From: Himantopus leucocephalus
Lineage: Eukaryota; Chordata; Aves; Charadriiformes; Recurvirostridae
Length of the DNA: 64,000 nucleotides
NCBI GenBank assembly: GCA_003993805.1
Contig: RSEF01000031.1
Location: 54,077,584-54,141,583 of the forward strand
Direction of reading: 5' to 3'
This document shows positions 1 through 13,536 of the stretch, piece by piece. Within the stretch, counting starts at the first letter, position 1. Every line of letters begins with the position of its first letter. Made by a program: the position numbers and the translations under genes. The notes beneath the pieces were generated by a model. That model had not been told where the DNA came from. It was given only the letters and a program-made list of their open reading frames with translations, and made no database searches.

Positions 1-428
1 TTTTCCTCTTTTTTCTGATTCGTGCAATCAGGTCAAGGGGTAGGTCATGCAACTGCCTTTCCCAGAGTTGGACAGCACGTAATTTGTGAAGTGCCTCCCG
101 AATGGGGATCAATTACTTTCATTCTGCTTTTATGGCCCTGTACTTGTTCACGTATGGATTGAGCCCGTGCTTTATCATCCTTAAACAAAAATTGGCTGTA
201 GCAGTCAGCAAAATGTACAAGGCTTGTCCTAAGTGATAGTGCAAACACACATGCTTCTCAGGCCACCAAATTGCTAAGTCTATGTCAGCTCTTAAATGAT
301 TATCTATTATCTTCAATTTGGTCTACGTCTAGACAGAGAGTGGTAACAAAAGTATGGGTTTTTTCCACAATTTCCTCTCTGTTTCTAAAAGGAAAACATT
401 TTTTCCTATACAGCTGGAAAAGGTTGCA

Positions 429-449
429 GGGGGGAGGGGGCAGGGAGGG
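429..449 (+). other. G-quadruplex-capable G-rich block
   Basis: Four plus-strand G runs of 6, 5, 3 and 3 bases are separated by loops of 1, 2 and 1 bases. This fits the canonical G3+ N1-7 pattern for intramolecular G-quadruplexes. No gene or promoter is recognisable next to it, so any function is unknown. Confidence 0.75.
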
Positions 450-785
450 AAGACACTGTTTTTCAAAACGTCATTTTTCCTTCAGCATGTCATGTTTTTG
501 GATAGCCCCTCCAGAGCTGGTGAAGGCACAGTGATCTGTAAGGTCATTTAAAAGCAGAGGATTCTGCAGCACACCCTATAAAGGCTGGTTTTACACCGTG
601 AATGAATGACCTGCTGCTGGGGTTCAATTTCATGGAGTGTCAAACCTCTGGTGTAAAGGTGCTTTTCCATCACTTCACATTCAAAAGAATCTTAATGTGA
701 AAGATGAGAATGAGATGACTGCCAGGTTGTGTGGCAGCTGTGCAAGTGAGGGAAATGCTTTTGCTGGCAATAGCATTTTCTTGTT

Positions 786-836
786 AAAAGAAGAGAAAAA
801 AAAAGGAAAAAGAAAAAGAAAGAAAGAAAAAAAAAA
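786..836. repeat. Purine-only (A/G) low-complexity tract
   Basis: Fifty-one consecutive purines, mostly A with interspersed G (GAAA-type units), end at a C at 837. A T14 run lies 40 bp downstream (876-889). This is a simple low-complexity repeat and explains the lysine-rich chance frame that crosses it. Confidence 0.9.
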
Positions 837-1808
837 CAACAGAAAAAACGCACCAAAGAGGACCTATTTTGTGTATTTTTTTTTTTTTTATTCAGATGGT
901 TTTCCTTTCTCTAAGCTCACGGAGACGTCCGTGGATCGCAGGGGCATGTTAGGGGAGAGAAGAGCCCTAGTGACATTTTTGAGGTGCAGAGAAAGTGAAC
1001 TAGAATTGCTGTAAATCTGCCTGGGCTAAGCGTGATCCCAGATGTGAAACAAGAAGGATCCAGTACAAATGGATCTTGGAATGCTTTCTGTTGTTCACTC
1101 CATGTTTTTGCTGGCTTAAATGGCTTATAGGATTGTTCTCATTTTGTTTTGCCTAAAGATCCATTTGGCTAGTGTGTTGCGAGCAAAGCAGAGACGCTCG
1201 GAGAGCATGAGAGAAGGGAAGAATTAAAATGCTCCGAATAACAACAAAATTAAAAGGCTAATTTTAAGGAGTGCACTTGAGATTTATACAGCTGACAGAC
1301 ATGCAAGGAGTTAAGACCTAACTTACTTCTGTTTCATTTTCTGGATGTTTTTCCTGGAGTTTGATCCAATTACGGGAGTATGTACATGGATCTCAAGACT
1401 ACAGAACTATATCCCTGCTGTGCCACTGATTCATTGTCTGACTAGAGAGCAGTCTAATCAACTTCTTCTGTCTAGGTTGCCTGCTTGGGAAAAAGGATGA
1501 TATAATTATTTCACTGAGACTTAAATTCTAGAAGATGGTCTGATGTGCTCTGATTTAACACTGTATATTAGTTCAGAGAATATGATTATCTTCTTCCTAT
1601 TCTGCAGGATAAACACAAGTCCCAGTTTTCCCTGAATAATTCTTAGTCATACTCCTCTTGTTGCCCCAAATTAATACATGAATAAAGAATCCCAAATTTG
1701 CACAAAAATATTGTGTGTCACATCCTAAGACAGAATCGTCTACAGATATTTGCATAGGTGTAATAAAACTAATTTTTTTGATACCATCTCAGAGATGTTT
1801 TTTTCTTT

Positions 1809-1838
1809 CCCCTCCTGACTCCCACCCCCCCACCCCCC
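1809..1838 (-). other. C-rich block, G-quadruplex-capable on minus strand
   Basis: Plus-strand C runs of 4, 3, 7 and 6 lie at 1809-1812, 1821-1823, 1825-1831 and 1833-1838. The complementary strand has matching G runs. One loop is 8 bases, but the C7 run can supply two tracts, so a short-loop fold is possible. Confidence 0.6.
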
Positions 1839-2499
1839 GTATTTATTATGTGTGTATCTTAGCTGCTGTTTCTTCTCCCTTCATTGCAGCATGGCATTAA
1901 CTCTGAAGGCAGGTTTGCAATCATGAGCTAGTTTTCCCCGCTGAGGGAAAGCTTTCTGTCCCCGATCCCCGCTGTGGCCCCTGTAACTCCAGCGCACTGC
2001 AGCAGGACTACGTTTGCATGTTTCATCTACTCCTACATGGAAAGGGCTTCAGATCAAGAAATGCTTTAGAAAATAAGCTCTTGGTATCTGTTCTTCCAAA
2101 AAATAAGAGGCTTACTGAAAGTCATAGTATCGGAGTAATTGGGGGGGAAACGAACAAGCACACTATACCTAATTGCAAAAAAAGTAAGATATCTGAGTAT
2201 TTAAACCACAGTACATGAGAAAATAGCCTTTCATCAAACACAAATATCAGAGCATATGGTAATAAGACAATGCTGGGTAAAAAGAACGGTTTGAAAAATT
2301 TGGGAAAAAAAATCATTAACATTCTGAGAATAGTGAGTTTTGCTTTATTTCTCCTCTGGCAAACTTGCCTGGCACATTGGTGCTGCCAATTAGGTTGTTT
2401 GATCTCTGACAGACAACAAATCTGTAGCCAGAGAGACCAGGAATAGCCAAGAATTTGAAAGAATTCTGTCTGTTTCTCCTTTTTCATAATAGGATAGTA

Positions 2500-5400
2500 C
2501 TTGGATTATGGTGGATCAGATTGCTGGATAGAAGAGGGTTAATATGGAATGTCAGGGATAAGTTTATTACCAGTATGGAAGTAATGGTGAATATATTTGA
2601 CCTGGAGTAGGGCAATATTAATGTTCTTTAGGAACCAAACTCCAAACAAACCGCATAGTCCTGTCCTCAATGGAAACCTATTCCTGAAAGATATCCAAAG
2701 GGTCCATGTGTTTTTACACATTGGAAACACTTGTAAAGTTTGTCATGCCAAGTATAATTGAACCAAACCCAACTGAAATTGTAACAGCAAAACCAGCAGC
2801 AGGAGAAGTAATTTGTAATTTCTTTAAAACATTCGTAATTTATAATTTATTAAACAACCTCTAAATATATACTACCAAAAGATTCCATGGCTGCTTCATG
2901 CGCTAGGGTTTCTGTAGGCTGTTGTTTGTTGCCATCACCCTACACCCTGGGCAGGAAGACTTTCAGTGTACTTATCATGAAGTGCAAGCAGACACTTCCA
3001 GCATAAGGGCCTGGTCATAAACGTCTTTCATAGCACTCACAGGTCTGTAAATCACTTCCACTGCCATTGCTTTTATTCCCATCACCTTCGACTGCCCTAT
3101 TGCCCAGGCGCAGGAAGAACAAGGAAACTCTCAAACTTCCCCTCACAAGTGCATCTTCAGTCACAACTCTTTCCAGAAAGACAGAAACCATGGTGTTTGA
3201 GGGTTGTCTGTGCATGTCAAGAAACATTCCCAAACTGGCACTGGTTTCCTTTGCATGGTGCACTCCGGGAAACCGCACATGAGGTCTGGTCACGTCTGCT
3301 CAGGCTTCACATGGGCCAAGAGGTGGGCTACCGTGTTCACATGGTGCTTACATGGAACAAAACTTAGGCTGTGTCTAAGTAAACCTTCCTAGCTCAGGGC
3401 CACACTGACAGATTCATGTCTCTTTTTAGTCAACTCAGTGCATGATATAGTAAGATTATAGCATGTAACTGTACTACAACCAGACATCGTTCATCACGTG
3501 GGCTTATGCAAACAGTCGCTGTGGCCTTACATCTTTTTTTATGAACCATGCTATTATTTTCATGGAGTTTATAAAAAATCTTCTCTTTTTCCTATCCAAT
3601 CTGTGTATTTATTTTTGTGTTTAATTTTAGTCCTCCAGTATTCTGTTTTCAAGGGCTAAGGAGCTGAATCACTATTTTCTTGAGAGATCCTTGCATGAAA
3701 TATAGTGAAATAGCTTTCCAGTTTCGATACCGTCTTTCTAAAAGTGCTAGCAAGCATAACTCTTTAAGACGCCCTTTGCAGTTGCCTGATTGGGATCAAC
3801 ATTTTCAAAGGGTGTTTACAAAGGATAACTTTAGCCTCAAGGAGGCCCATTTCTTTCCAGGCAGCGAAGAGAGAGAAGGTCTCCTCCCCAGGGTGATTCT
3901 CTTGGGTGCTCAATGGCCCAGAGAAGAACCAGTGGCTGTAGAGGGAAACCTGGAGAGTCTTTATGGGTCAAAGTCAGCTTTCATGCATATGTTTAGCTGG
4001 CATCAAACTTAAAGACACAGTTTTGATGTTTAGACCCAGCAAAGAAGGGAGAAAGGACCAAAAGTGGACCCGATCAACCAAAGGAGAGTTACAGCCATGT
4101 GGAGAACCATTAAGGCATGAAGCTGGTATGGGCAGGTCCATCCCTTCTGCTTCTGCAGTGCACCACAAATGAGATGTCGTAAACATACCTGCAGGAAAGA
4201 AGCCATGTCTGACATATGACATGCTCATATGATTCAAGCAGAGAGCAAAATTTAGGTGGTCACTCAGCTGTTATAGAGCAGAGGAATTCTGAGGTCGCTC
4301 TACTCTGGAGGTCAGTCTCACCCCCTTGGCTGTAACAAGATTTGTGAAGGGAGTGAAGAGCTTTCTCTTGATGGTCTGTGGCTGGCTGAGGCACACTTAG
4401 GGATCTGACCTTTCTGTTTATCAGGTTTTCTTTGTACTGAGGCAGCATTTCTGTCTCTCACTTTAAAAAAAAAAAATAAGTCTTTTGCGATTAGGTGAAT
4501 CTCACATTGATGACCATGGTAACTCTTCTCCATTCAGAAGAAATGTAAGAGGCAATTGAATGTGTTTCAGCAACAAGACAGGTGAAACAGTAAGACCCAT
4601 CACTGTGTAAAATCTGTGATGACCTGCACTAGGCTTATGCGCCCACAGGTAAATATGTATGTATATCTGTGTATTAACACAAGTATATTGCTATATAGAG
4701 AGTTCACATGGCATTATGAAAAAAAAATGAAGCTAAATATCCATTTTCATGGTTTTTCAACAGGGGCTGAAAGGTGAAGTTTATCAATTGAGTTTAAAAT
4801 ATATTTCAGGAACTACTATATTTTATGTGCTGATGAATATCAAATCCTTTTCTTTAAATATAGACCTAACTTCCATCTCTAGGATATAGCTTGATTGGAA
4901 AATTATTTTAAATAGATTGCACCAATCCGTTCCAGAAACATTATGCTCATATGAATGGAAAATTGTAAGCACGATAACATACAGAAGAAACAAAACAGTA
5001 CGGCTGTTTGCTATATATATATACTACAAAAAACACACTCTTGGATTTGACATTTTAAGATTCTTCTTTTCCCATCTTTTCACCACAGCTTCTGTTTTTT
5101 CCAAGATTGTCCCATATTCTGTCCTGCTTCAGACCCAACCCAGGAGATGTTCCTTGGGCTGTATTACTTCACTCGCTCCTCTATATTGTTACAACAGCCC
5201 ATTCCCTTCTTTTTTTAATCCTGCCAACTTTTGTTGGGATATATCTGAATTGGCCAGTCTAGTTCCCCACTTGTAAACAGGTGTATGGAAACACCAGTGT
5301 TGCTTTCCAGTCTCGTGTTGTGTGTACTGAACCACAAATACTACATTTCCCGTCGTTAAACCACAGCAGCAGTGTCTGTCTTGTCATCCCTGTGAGAATC

Positions 5401-5650
5401 TGCAAATCCAACCATCACATCTCTCACGAACAGGGAAAGGGGGCTTAAATGGAGTGAGGCCAGAGCAGGGGACCACATGTGTCTACGTTGCCCCTAGAGT
5501 ACTTTAAAAAATTAATGAATAAATAGAAAACACTGCTGAATTCAATCATGAGTTAGCGATGGTGTAAGTTACACGTCATGTATCTGTCGGTCAGGAAACA
5601 GGTGTATGTGGGTGTAAGTGCCAGAGCTGTTCGACTTGCAGCAACTTGGC
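2500..5650. other. AT-rich non-coding sequence, nothing distinctive
   Basis: Only short overlapping open frames on both strands without domains. Minor simple sequence: an A run near 4465-4476 and a (TA)n run at 5012-5024. No interspersed repeat or RNA gene was recognised. Confidence 0.6.
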
Positions 5651-6280
5651 ATTTAGTGGGAGTGCAATATGAGTGTAACTTATACTCCCAGATATGGAAG
5701 AAGGAACGGGGGGATGCAACCAAGCAATCGGGATAATGGAAGGGTTAAACAAGTTTGCAGCATCCACTGAAAGACAAATTTCTCCAGGGTGCTTGCATGT
5801 TTCCTTGTTTTTCTTTTCTATGTCCACAGGGTCAGGTCTTCCACTGATTTCAAGGGGGCTGCGGGAGGCCCCCACTGTTATGCTTAGTTTTCCCTCTGTT
5901 GAATTGACATATACAACATCTACAAGATATTTTGCAAGCAGACACAAGTTTGCTCTTCCTGTGCTCCGAGCCAGCCAGATGCAAACTGGCCACAAACCAG
6001 GAGCCGTGTAGCTGCAGTTAGCAGGCACACAGCCCAAGCTAATAAGCCTTGCTGAGATGGCTGGATGTGTTTGCTCAGGCTCAGCCCTGTGCTACCGCAG
6101 CTACACAGCCTCCGCTCAGCTCCGGGCGCAGCCGGCGCACGCTCGTGGCTGCCTGGGCTGCAGGCAAAATGAGGTCTCCTCTGCTGCCGAAGACCAGGAC
6201 TGACACCACCTTCAACAGAGAAAAGCCTGATCCTTTGTTTCATATAGGTAGTCTGAAGCACTTATTTGGTGCTTTAAAAT
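5650..6280. other. Moderately GC-rich non-coding block
   Basis: GC and CpG rise locally, most clearly at about 6,080-6,190, compared with the flanks. Overlapping frames on both strands (148 codons minus at 5591-6037, 113 codons minus at 5920-6261, 105 codons plus at 5694-6011) have no recognisable domain. Their mutual overlap is what is expected of stop-poor GC-rich sequence. No promoter motif was identified. Confidence 0.45.
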
Positions 6281-9200
6281 AATTTCAATATTATAGCAAT
6301 AACTGGTGATGTCACTGTGGGAAAGAGATGAATTGTCTGAAAGGTGTAGAATTCACTGGAATAAATTCGTTCTTTTTTTCTGGGGATCCAGTGAGTTCTG
6401 ACATGTTACTTTTTGAGACAGACATCTTTTCAAAGACTTTTTGTTGTTTTTTTGTTTTGTTTTGTTTTGTTTTTGACGTAGCAGGAAGAATGCACACAGC
6501 TTGGTCCTAGTTTCAGGAACCCCTCATAGCAGGAGGCCAGAAAAAAATGCTGGAAGTACTCCATACCCATTTTGTATATATGGGGTAGTCTTTTGTGCCT
6601 CCTGAATCATCTCAACAGTCTTTTGAATGTTCTATCTACTCTAACATACTCAGGCATTACACCTGTAATCAGGGATCCTGTGGGTGTAGGAAGAGCAGCA
6701 AAAAAAAATCTACCTGAAAATCCCCATACTGCCTCCAAGAAGGAGGAGGGAAATTGAGGGAGATCTCCAAAGGTTTGAAAATGCATGTAATAAGCACTTA
6801 CATTTTTCAGTAGATTTGCCCGTCACTAGTCAAAGGTCTTATTCATGTATCACGTGTATTTTCCCTGAGTAAAATTGTCTTTTCTTCTGGAAGATGCATC
6901 TCGTTTTAAATTGCTGCCAACTCTAATCAAAACCACCTACGCAACAATACCAAGCTTTTTTTTTTTCCACTTCAGCCTTAGGTTTTCTTTTAGGATTGCT
7001 GAAAATTGCACACAAGCAATTCAGTAGATAGGGATAAAAGAATTTAAACTAAAAAGGCCTATATCCCGTGAATTTGTGTTTCTGTGTTCCAGCACTGTTT
7101 CTGACAGAGAACTGAACATTTGTCCAATCGCTCAGGTGTTCTTCTGCCGTCACATGGATATTTTGCAGCTGCATTAGAAACCTTCTTTCCACTGCTAGTG
7201 GCATATCAGGTTTAATCAATTTTTCTGCATGGAGTAAACTTATGAGCAGGAAATTATTTCTAAAATTCCCACAAGAAGCTGCTGAGGTCTTGGTGAAGTA
7301 TATCATACTGGTATCCTACACCACGTAATAAAGCTCTTCAAGTATTTTAACTGGGAGCAGGTGGGATAAAAGTTTAGAGGAGGTTGGTTGTCCTGCCTGG
7401 TCTAAGTGATGGGATAGGGTACACACCCTGGCTTTCGAGCCTTAATGTGCAGCAGGGAATGCCTCTACTGGTAAAGGGTGACTTCAGTACATGGTGTCCA
7501 GGCAGTTCATATAACTTGCCAATAGGGTTTTCTACTGCCATCTCCACTTGCCTGATGTCCCACAGTTCCCAACCCAGGCTAATGGACAAGACATTTTTTG
7601 AAGATCTGCATCTGGTTTGCCCTTTTCAAATTAAGCTCAAAGTGGCATCTTCTGTGCTATACTGAGCACATGACTTGGGTTCTTCATGTAATTTTCACCA
7701 GGAGGGGCGGGAGCATTCATATCCAGCCCGCGTGTGCCCCAGCAGTCACCCCGCATGGGCTTGAGACGGGGGAATTTTGGCAGTGGTTGAGGATTTCCAA
7801 GACTGCAGTCCTACCTGAGTGCTGAAGTCTCCTATTGAATTTGGCCACGGAGGATTACTTTGATGAAAAAACAGCCTCTGAAAACCTGTGACCAACATTG
7901 TCATGACCAATGCTGAGGACAGTCCCATTTACTGCAATTTAAGTAGAGCTGCATGACTCATCGTATAGCAAAGCTGATTAATGGTCTCCTGATTCGAAAA
8001 CAATGAATCTTACTTTTATTCTCATGTACATTGTTTTTACATCAGTGTAACTCTACTGACGGTAGGTTACTCCTGATTTATACCCAGAAGACGGAGCATC
8101 AGGGGTCCCTCATGCCAGCTGTTTTGAAAGCGCTCCAGAATGTTATCTAAACTCATTTCCTCCCCACCAGTTTCTTTCCTCTAGCTTAAAAAGAATGATT
8201 GCAGAGACTGTATTTTTTGTTGGATTGTTCTTTTCAGTGGTGTCTGCAATTAAGAACCATCTCACTAAACAAACTGCAATTACTGCAAATTGTAGTAAGC
8301 AGTGGTAATTGACATGCTTTGGTAAAGCTGGCTAGTTTTAAGATGGCCTTTAAGGACATTAAATAGTGAATTTACGACTTTAAACCATGCTGCTTCAGGT
8401 TTGAGAGTACTTAAAACATGGAACACAGCTATTTCTTGTACTGTAGAGTGTGGGCACTGGCAGTGAAGTGATTTATGGGAAGGTACAAGTATGTTACCAT
8501 GCAGCTTGTGTGCAGTCAACCCCTATGGAAAGCTGCCACATCCATAATGCGCTCTTGAAGGGGGTCTGTGTTTAGCTGTCTGTTCCTGAAGCTTACTGGG
8601 AAGCAAAGGAGCTTGAAGGAGTGCCATTCTTTGTAGAGAAAGCCTGAGTTAGGCCATTTGTAGATGTTTTTGACATTTATTACTCATACTTCTCCTTTTT
8701 TGAACTTAAGGCCTATAAAGCTGTACTCTCAGGGAAGTGCATTAATTTTACGGAGAGAGGTTAGGAAATATGCTCCCAGCAACATTATTTAAACCCTCTA
8801 AAACATTTCCAAAATATGTCTCTGGGAAGTACATGGTTCAATGCGAGTCGACTCAGCGGAGTCACCTAACCACTGTGCATCACCTGTGAGTTGCATGAGC
8901 ATCCCTCAGCTGAGCATCAAACCATCACCGATTTTCTCATGTCTCTGTCCACGCCTACACGGACTGCAAAAGTTATGTTGTTACTGCACAGTCCTTCGGT
9001 GAGCAGAGTTCTACACCCCTGTGCTTGTGCAGCACATAAATGTGGCATTAAAACATCTGTGGAGCTGTGCATAACGGCCAGTGAGACAGAGTAGAGAAGT
9101 GCCAGACTGCAGGTTGTTGCATGACCTTCAACCTATTCCCATGTGTGTAACACAACCATTTAACATGCATTTGCTTAAAAATTACTGGGTTTTTTTTTCA

Positions 9201-9400
9201 CTCCTATGTTTTTGCTACATTATTGCAAGCAATTCTGCGTCATACAACAACGGCCACAACTACAAAAGATGGCCAGCACAATTCACTTCTAGGTGTTCAC
9301 AGTCCTTAATCTTATGTTAACTCACCCTTTTGCAGCTGGCCTATGGTGATTTCTAAAGAATCCTGGTTAGGTTCATTAGAGCAGCCCTAAAAGACATGGG
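6280..9400. other. AT-rich non-coding sequence
   Basis: No supported gene. A (TTTTG)n run occurs at 6447-6475. The rest is unique-looking sequence in which nothing was recognised. Confidence 0.55.
6447..6475. repeat. (TTTTG)n microsatellite
   Basis: About five units of a TTTTG pentanucleotide, with slightly irregular T-run length at the 5' side. It is a simple repeat in AT-rich non-coding sequence. Confidence 0.85.
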
Positions 9401-12400
9401 CCATTAAGTCTGTGATTTCTGAATAAATTTCTAAATAAATAATTTCCCGCAATGAATATTCATTGAATAGGCAGAAAAAGGGGGAAGCATTTTAATCTTT
9501 CCTGAGTAATGAAATCAGAAAATCATTTGAGATGAGGAAATGACTGTCTAAAACCGAGTGTGTTGTCTGGGATCCTCCTCAGTGGCGACAGACGTTTTCA
9601 GGAGCCTGAGAACATCCCAGCACAAAGAAGGGGAAAACAGCAATCTTTGGTTTCTTAACTCCACCTCTGCTCTGATCTCGCCTTTGGTATTTCAGTGTAA
9701 TTATTTGTTTTGTGACAGAGACTAAACATAGGGCAATTCTTCCATTTTACCATTTGCTTTACTGTGGCAATCTTGGAGTCATATTCCTTCTGGTGAGATC
9801 ATTGGCTTTGTTAACATTTTCTCTTGGTGTAAGAACATTGAGGACATCTGAGGTGTTGTACAGCTTCTCTTCCGATCTAAACTTCTCTTTTAAAAATTTT
9901 TTCCCTTGCACTGCTTATGTCCTGCCTCTTCTATCATACCTTCTTGGAAAATACACCTCCATAGTGCCATACAGGTTGAGGAGGCATTTTTAACAGAGCC
10001 TCCTGGGAGCATGTGCTCAGCCCGTGAAGCTCCCACAGTTACCACAGCTACAATGCTTGAAAGGTCTCACAGTTTTCATAGTTGTGTAAGAAAAGGCTGG
10101 GTACATTTTGCTTTGACAAAACTGAAACCTTCTTCTGCAACACTTTTGGCCGGTATGAATTTTTTGCTTAAATCTGATTGAATATGAGCATCTCTGTGGT
10201 ACCTGGCAAGATACCACAGGAGTGAGCAGTTTAGCTCCTATTGCCCATATATATGCAAAATATGTAAAGTATAAGATACGTCAGGAAAAAATGGAGAAAA
10301 TTTAGAAGAACATTGTGAAGCATTGTTACTAACACACTGCGCAATGTGTAGCTATAAAAAGTTTTCATCCTGCTCATCGCTTTAAATATACTTGAGTTAC
10401 ACTTGAAACGAAGATATAATGTCAAAGGTATGAAGGATTTAGGAGGAAATGCACTGCTCCAATATATATTTGTAATCCTTGTATTTATTTTAATTATTGA
10501 TTAGAAATGCTTATTGAGTTGTGCAAGTTCCAAGAGTGCCTCATTGCACAACAAGAGCTGGCTAGAAAATGTCAGTACTGATCTGCCTCGAATATTTTCA
10601 TGTCATTCTAATCCTCCTCCAAATGCTTTCATGAGCTTCATCTCACTCTGTGTTATTTAACTGAATATCCTTTTTCATAAAGCAGTTTATCACGTTCAGC
10701 AATTGTTTGAGTGAGGGATCTTGGCCAGAGTAAAATATCACATACACTCTGCAAGTACCTAAAATGTCGTGTTTACACACTATTTGTAAGATGTCCAACC
10801 TAGTTGCACCATTACTCAGATTGACAAATGGATTTATGAGGAACTGAGGGGAGACCCTCACTTCTGAGCTCTGAAGAAACCAAAATTACATCTCTCCTCC
10901 AGTAGCACCATTCATCATTTAGGAGTGAAGAACACTAAAAACTGAATGAGTTTCCTCAGCACTGGGTGGAAAACATGGAAAGCTCTCCTTGTCGTTGGCC
11001 ACCATGAGAAAAGCAAGGCTGACTGGCATGGCTTACCCTTCACAAATTACAACAGTTCTGGCCACGTACATTTAACTTCTTGGTTTTTTTTGTTCGCCCC
11101 ACTCTCACAGCGTTGGAGCTGGTGTTGTGACGCTGTGGGTGTCATGACTGGTTCTTTGAGTAGATCAGAATGAAATTTTTCTCATTTGGAATGAAGAGAG
11201 TAGGCTTTAAGTATTAAGTCAGGAATATTTCTTTTCTTTTTTCTTTGTCAAAGCAGTAAATAGGCAAAATCAGGTTAAAAACAGTAATAGAACAGTTACT
11301 GCTTAGCTGCTTGCACTTTGTGGGCAGTGTAACATGCAGGAAAAAAGCTCTTCTGAAATGAACAAAATCTGAAATTTTGTTGGTAGATCTTATTGCTATG
11401 CAAAAAAGAAAAAAAAATTCTGAGTACCCGCAACCTTCACCATGGATGATGTGAATCTCTAGGTTTCCCTACAGAAAGGAACACAATCGGCCACGTCTGC
11501 TTCTTGGTGTATGGAAATTATCTGATACAACAACTGTATGAAGTTGTGGGTAGTCACTTTCAGCCCAGCCTTTTGTCTGTCTTTGGATGCCTAAAGGTGT
11601 AGATCAAAGAGGAACCCCTGCATTTCAGGGTGGGAGGAATAGAACTGTCATGCCATTCTTGGTCTTAAATCATATATTCTTTTTGATCTTGGGAAGTCAT
11701 CATTCAGCTTCCATTTACAAAGCAAGATTAACAGAGTTACCTATTTTCTGATAAAGCTTCATTTTACTAGAAAATGTCAGTTCATCAAAACCATACTACA
11801 TGATTAAAGATACTGAATTAAACTTTACCTTAACCTATGTATAATTTTCATGCAACTGTTGCTTATACACCTGGAAAATCAATCCATCATCAGCTTTATG
11901 AGTCTTCACTCCTGAGGTGTGTTTAGTGGACTTTTCCTAAACTGAGAATTCAGTGCTCTTGAAAAGTTCCCACAGTTAACTCAAAAAGGTATTTGATCAT
12001 CATCTTGTCCTTGGTACTCTTGGTCAATCTGGCTGGTGTCCCCAGATCTTGGGAGGTGGATATCCACTGTTAACACTAGTGAAAAAGACAAGAATATCGA
12101 TATTTACTGAGCAGCTGCAAGGTCTGGGGAGCTATTTTATTTCAGTCACTTTGTTTCATCGTTCAAATTAAGAAAAATTTGGACCAAATTATGTTTCAAA
12201 AAGAAACAGCATTTCTTGCAAATTGGAAACGCAGATTTCTAGGCAGGTCTGCCTAGCAGCAGGTGGTCTCTACATACTGCTGTGACAGTAACATGTTCAA
12301 GTTGCCCTAAGTTCACATTGCCTCAGTATTTGTAGTATTCCCCAAAAGAATATTAAAGAAATATTTGCACTTATTAGAATGTGTGAAGACAGAAGTAGCA

Positions 12401-12860
12401 TTCTTTAATTATCTAGAGCAATTGACAAGTTCAGTAAGACCGCTGCATTTATTATGGTTTTCTCATAATTGTTAATACTATTCACAGAAATACAGGGCAG
12501 CTCATCCAAATCCTGAGATTTCATTTTTCTTTTCAGTCAAACACATCGTCATTATGTTATACTTTATAAAGCTTTATACTGCGGTTGTGCAGTGTATGCT
12601 GACAGATATCCACAAGTTAACAAGTCTAACTAGACTGTAAGTATGCAGATAAAGGCAACTTGGGATTGTTTGTCACGATGAAATGATTCAGATTGTTTAG
12701 ACGGATGAATGAAACTGTCTTGGCAAGGGGCATTCTTGCTTCCACTTACTTGAATAAACTTCTGCATGCTATCTATAATGTTTGATTACAGTCTGACTGT
12801 GATTCAATTTGTCACACAAACTATTTGATCTCCAGTTTATTGTACATTTAAGATGATGCA
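9400..12860. other. AT-rich non-coding sequence with a palindromic element near its start
   Basis: No gene supported. The first 200 bp include the perfect palindrome at 9450-9465, next to an E2F-like TTCCCGC, and look like compact regulatory sequence. The remainder is unique AT-rich DNA with no recognised element. Confidence 0.5.
9450..9465. promoter_or_regulatory. Perfect 16-bp palindrome, POU-dimer-like
   Basis: CAATGAATATTCATTG is identical to its own reverse complement. Its core, ATGAATATTCAT, has the inverted half-site layout of palindromic POU-domain dimer sites (MORE-type). A TTTCCCGC-like E2F core abuts it on the left. Binding is inferred from resemblance only. A 16-bp perfect palindrome could also arise by chance in 64 kb, though rarely. 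Confidence 0.3.
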
Positions 12861-13514
12861 ATGAATGACAGAATGCAACGATGGTGGGTCAGGTGCACCA
12901 TTATGCAGGCTCTACACCTCAAAGGACACACATTTGAGCACTGGGAGCAAAGGGTTGAAACTCCTAAGTTCAGCTTTGCTCAAGGCAAGTTCTTACAGAC
13001 AACTAAAGAGTGAGCCACAAAGAAAGGTAAACCACTTAAATAGTTCAGGTTCCCCCAAATTTAGGTAGCATTGAATAGACTTTTTTACTGAATCTAGCCT
13101 ATAAGCTTTCTGTATAGACTGCCATCTATAAAACAAGGAGAATATCATTCCTCTGCCTCAACAACTCGTGAAAACAAATATATTAAATGGTGAAAAATGT
13201 TTAGATACTGTGGTAAAGTATGTATAGAGTGGAGAATCCCAATACTCCATCATCACTCAATAGATGATCCTGCCTCAGATAGCTATGCTACTGTTGGTGT
13301 TTCTCCAGCAACCACACCGCATTGGGGAAAAATGACCCATTGCCTAACTGTTTAGTTACACTTGGCTTGTTTATGTTACACAGTTTCAAATTTAGAAGAC
13401 AACTCTGCGAACACTCACCCACTGTTAATCCTCTTACTGTAGGCAGCCTCAATGAGCATACCAGAGCCTGCAGAGTCCATCCATAGAGAGATCCCGAATG
13501 GTTGCTTTATGTGC

Positions 13515-13536
13515 AAATAAATAAATAAATAAATAA
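13515..13536. repeat. (AAAT)n microsatellite
   Basis: Five AAAT units plus a partial unit in AT-rich non-coding sequence. Confidence 0.9.

Larger units (their letters stand above)
1..2500. other. AT-rich non-coding sequence, no gene seen
   Basis: No open frame here has a recognisable domain. The longest (637-1014, plus, 125 codons) runs through a lysine-coding purine tract and is low-complexity. The stretch holds a G-rich block at 429-449, a purine-only run at 786-836, a T14 run at 876-889 and a C-rich block at 1809-1838, each listed separately. Sequence around 1,160-1,320 looks complex and non-repetitive and might be a conserved non-coding element, but this is only an impression. Confidence 0.6.

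Noticed and set aside
637..1014. 125-codon lysine-rich frame
   Set aside because: It is a translation of a purine-only tract and a poly-T run; low-complexity.
5591..6261. Overlapping 148- and 113-codon minus-strand frames
   Set aside because: They overlap each other and a plus-strand frame in a GC-richer block; no domains seen.
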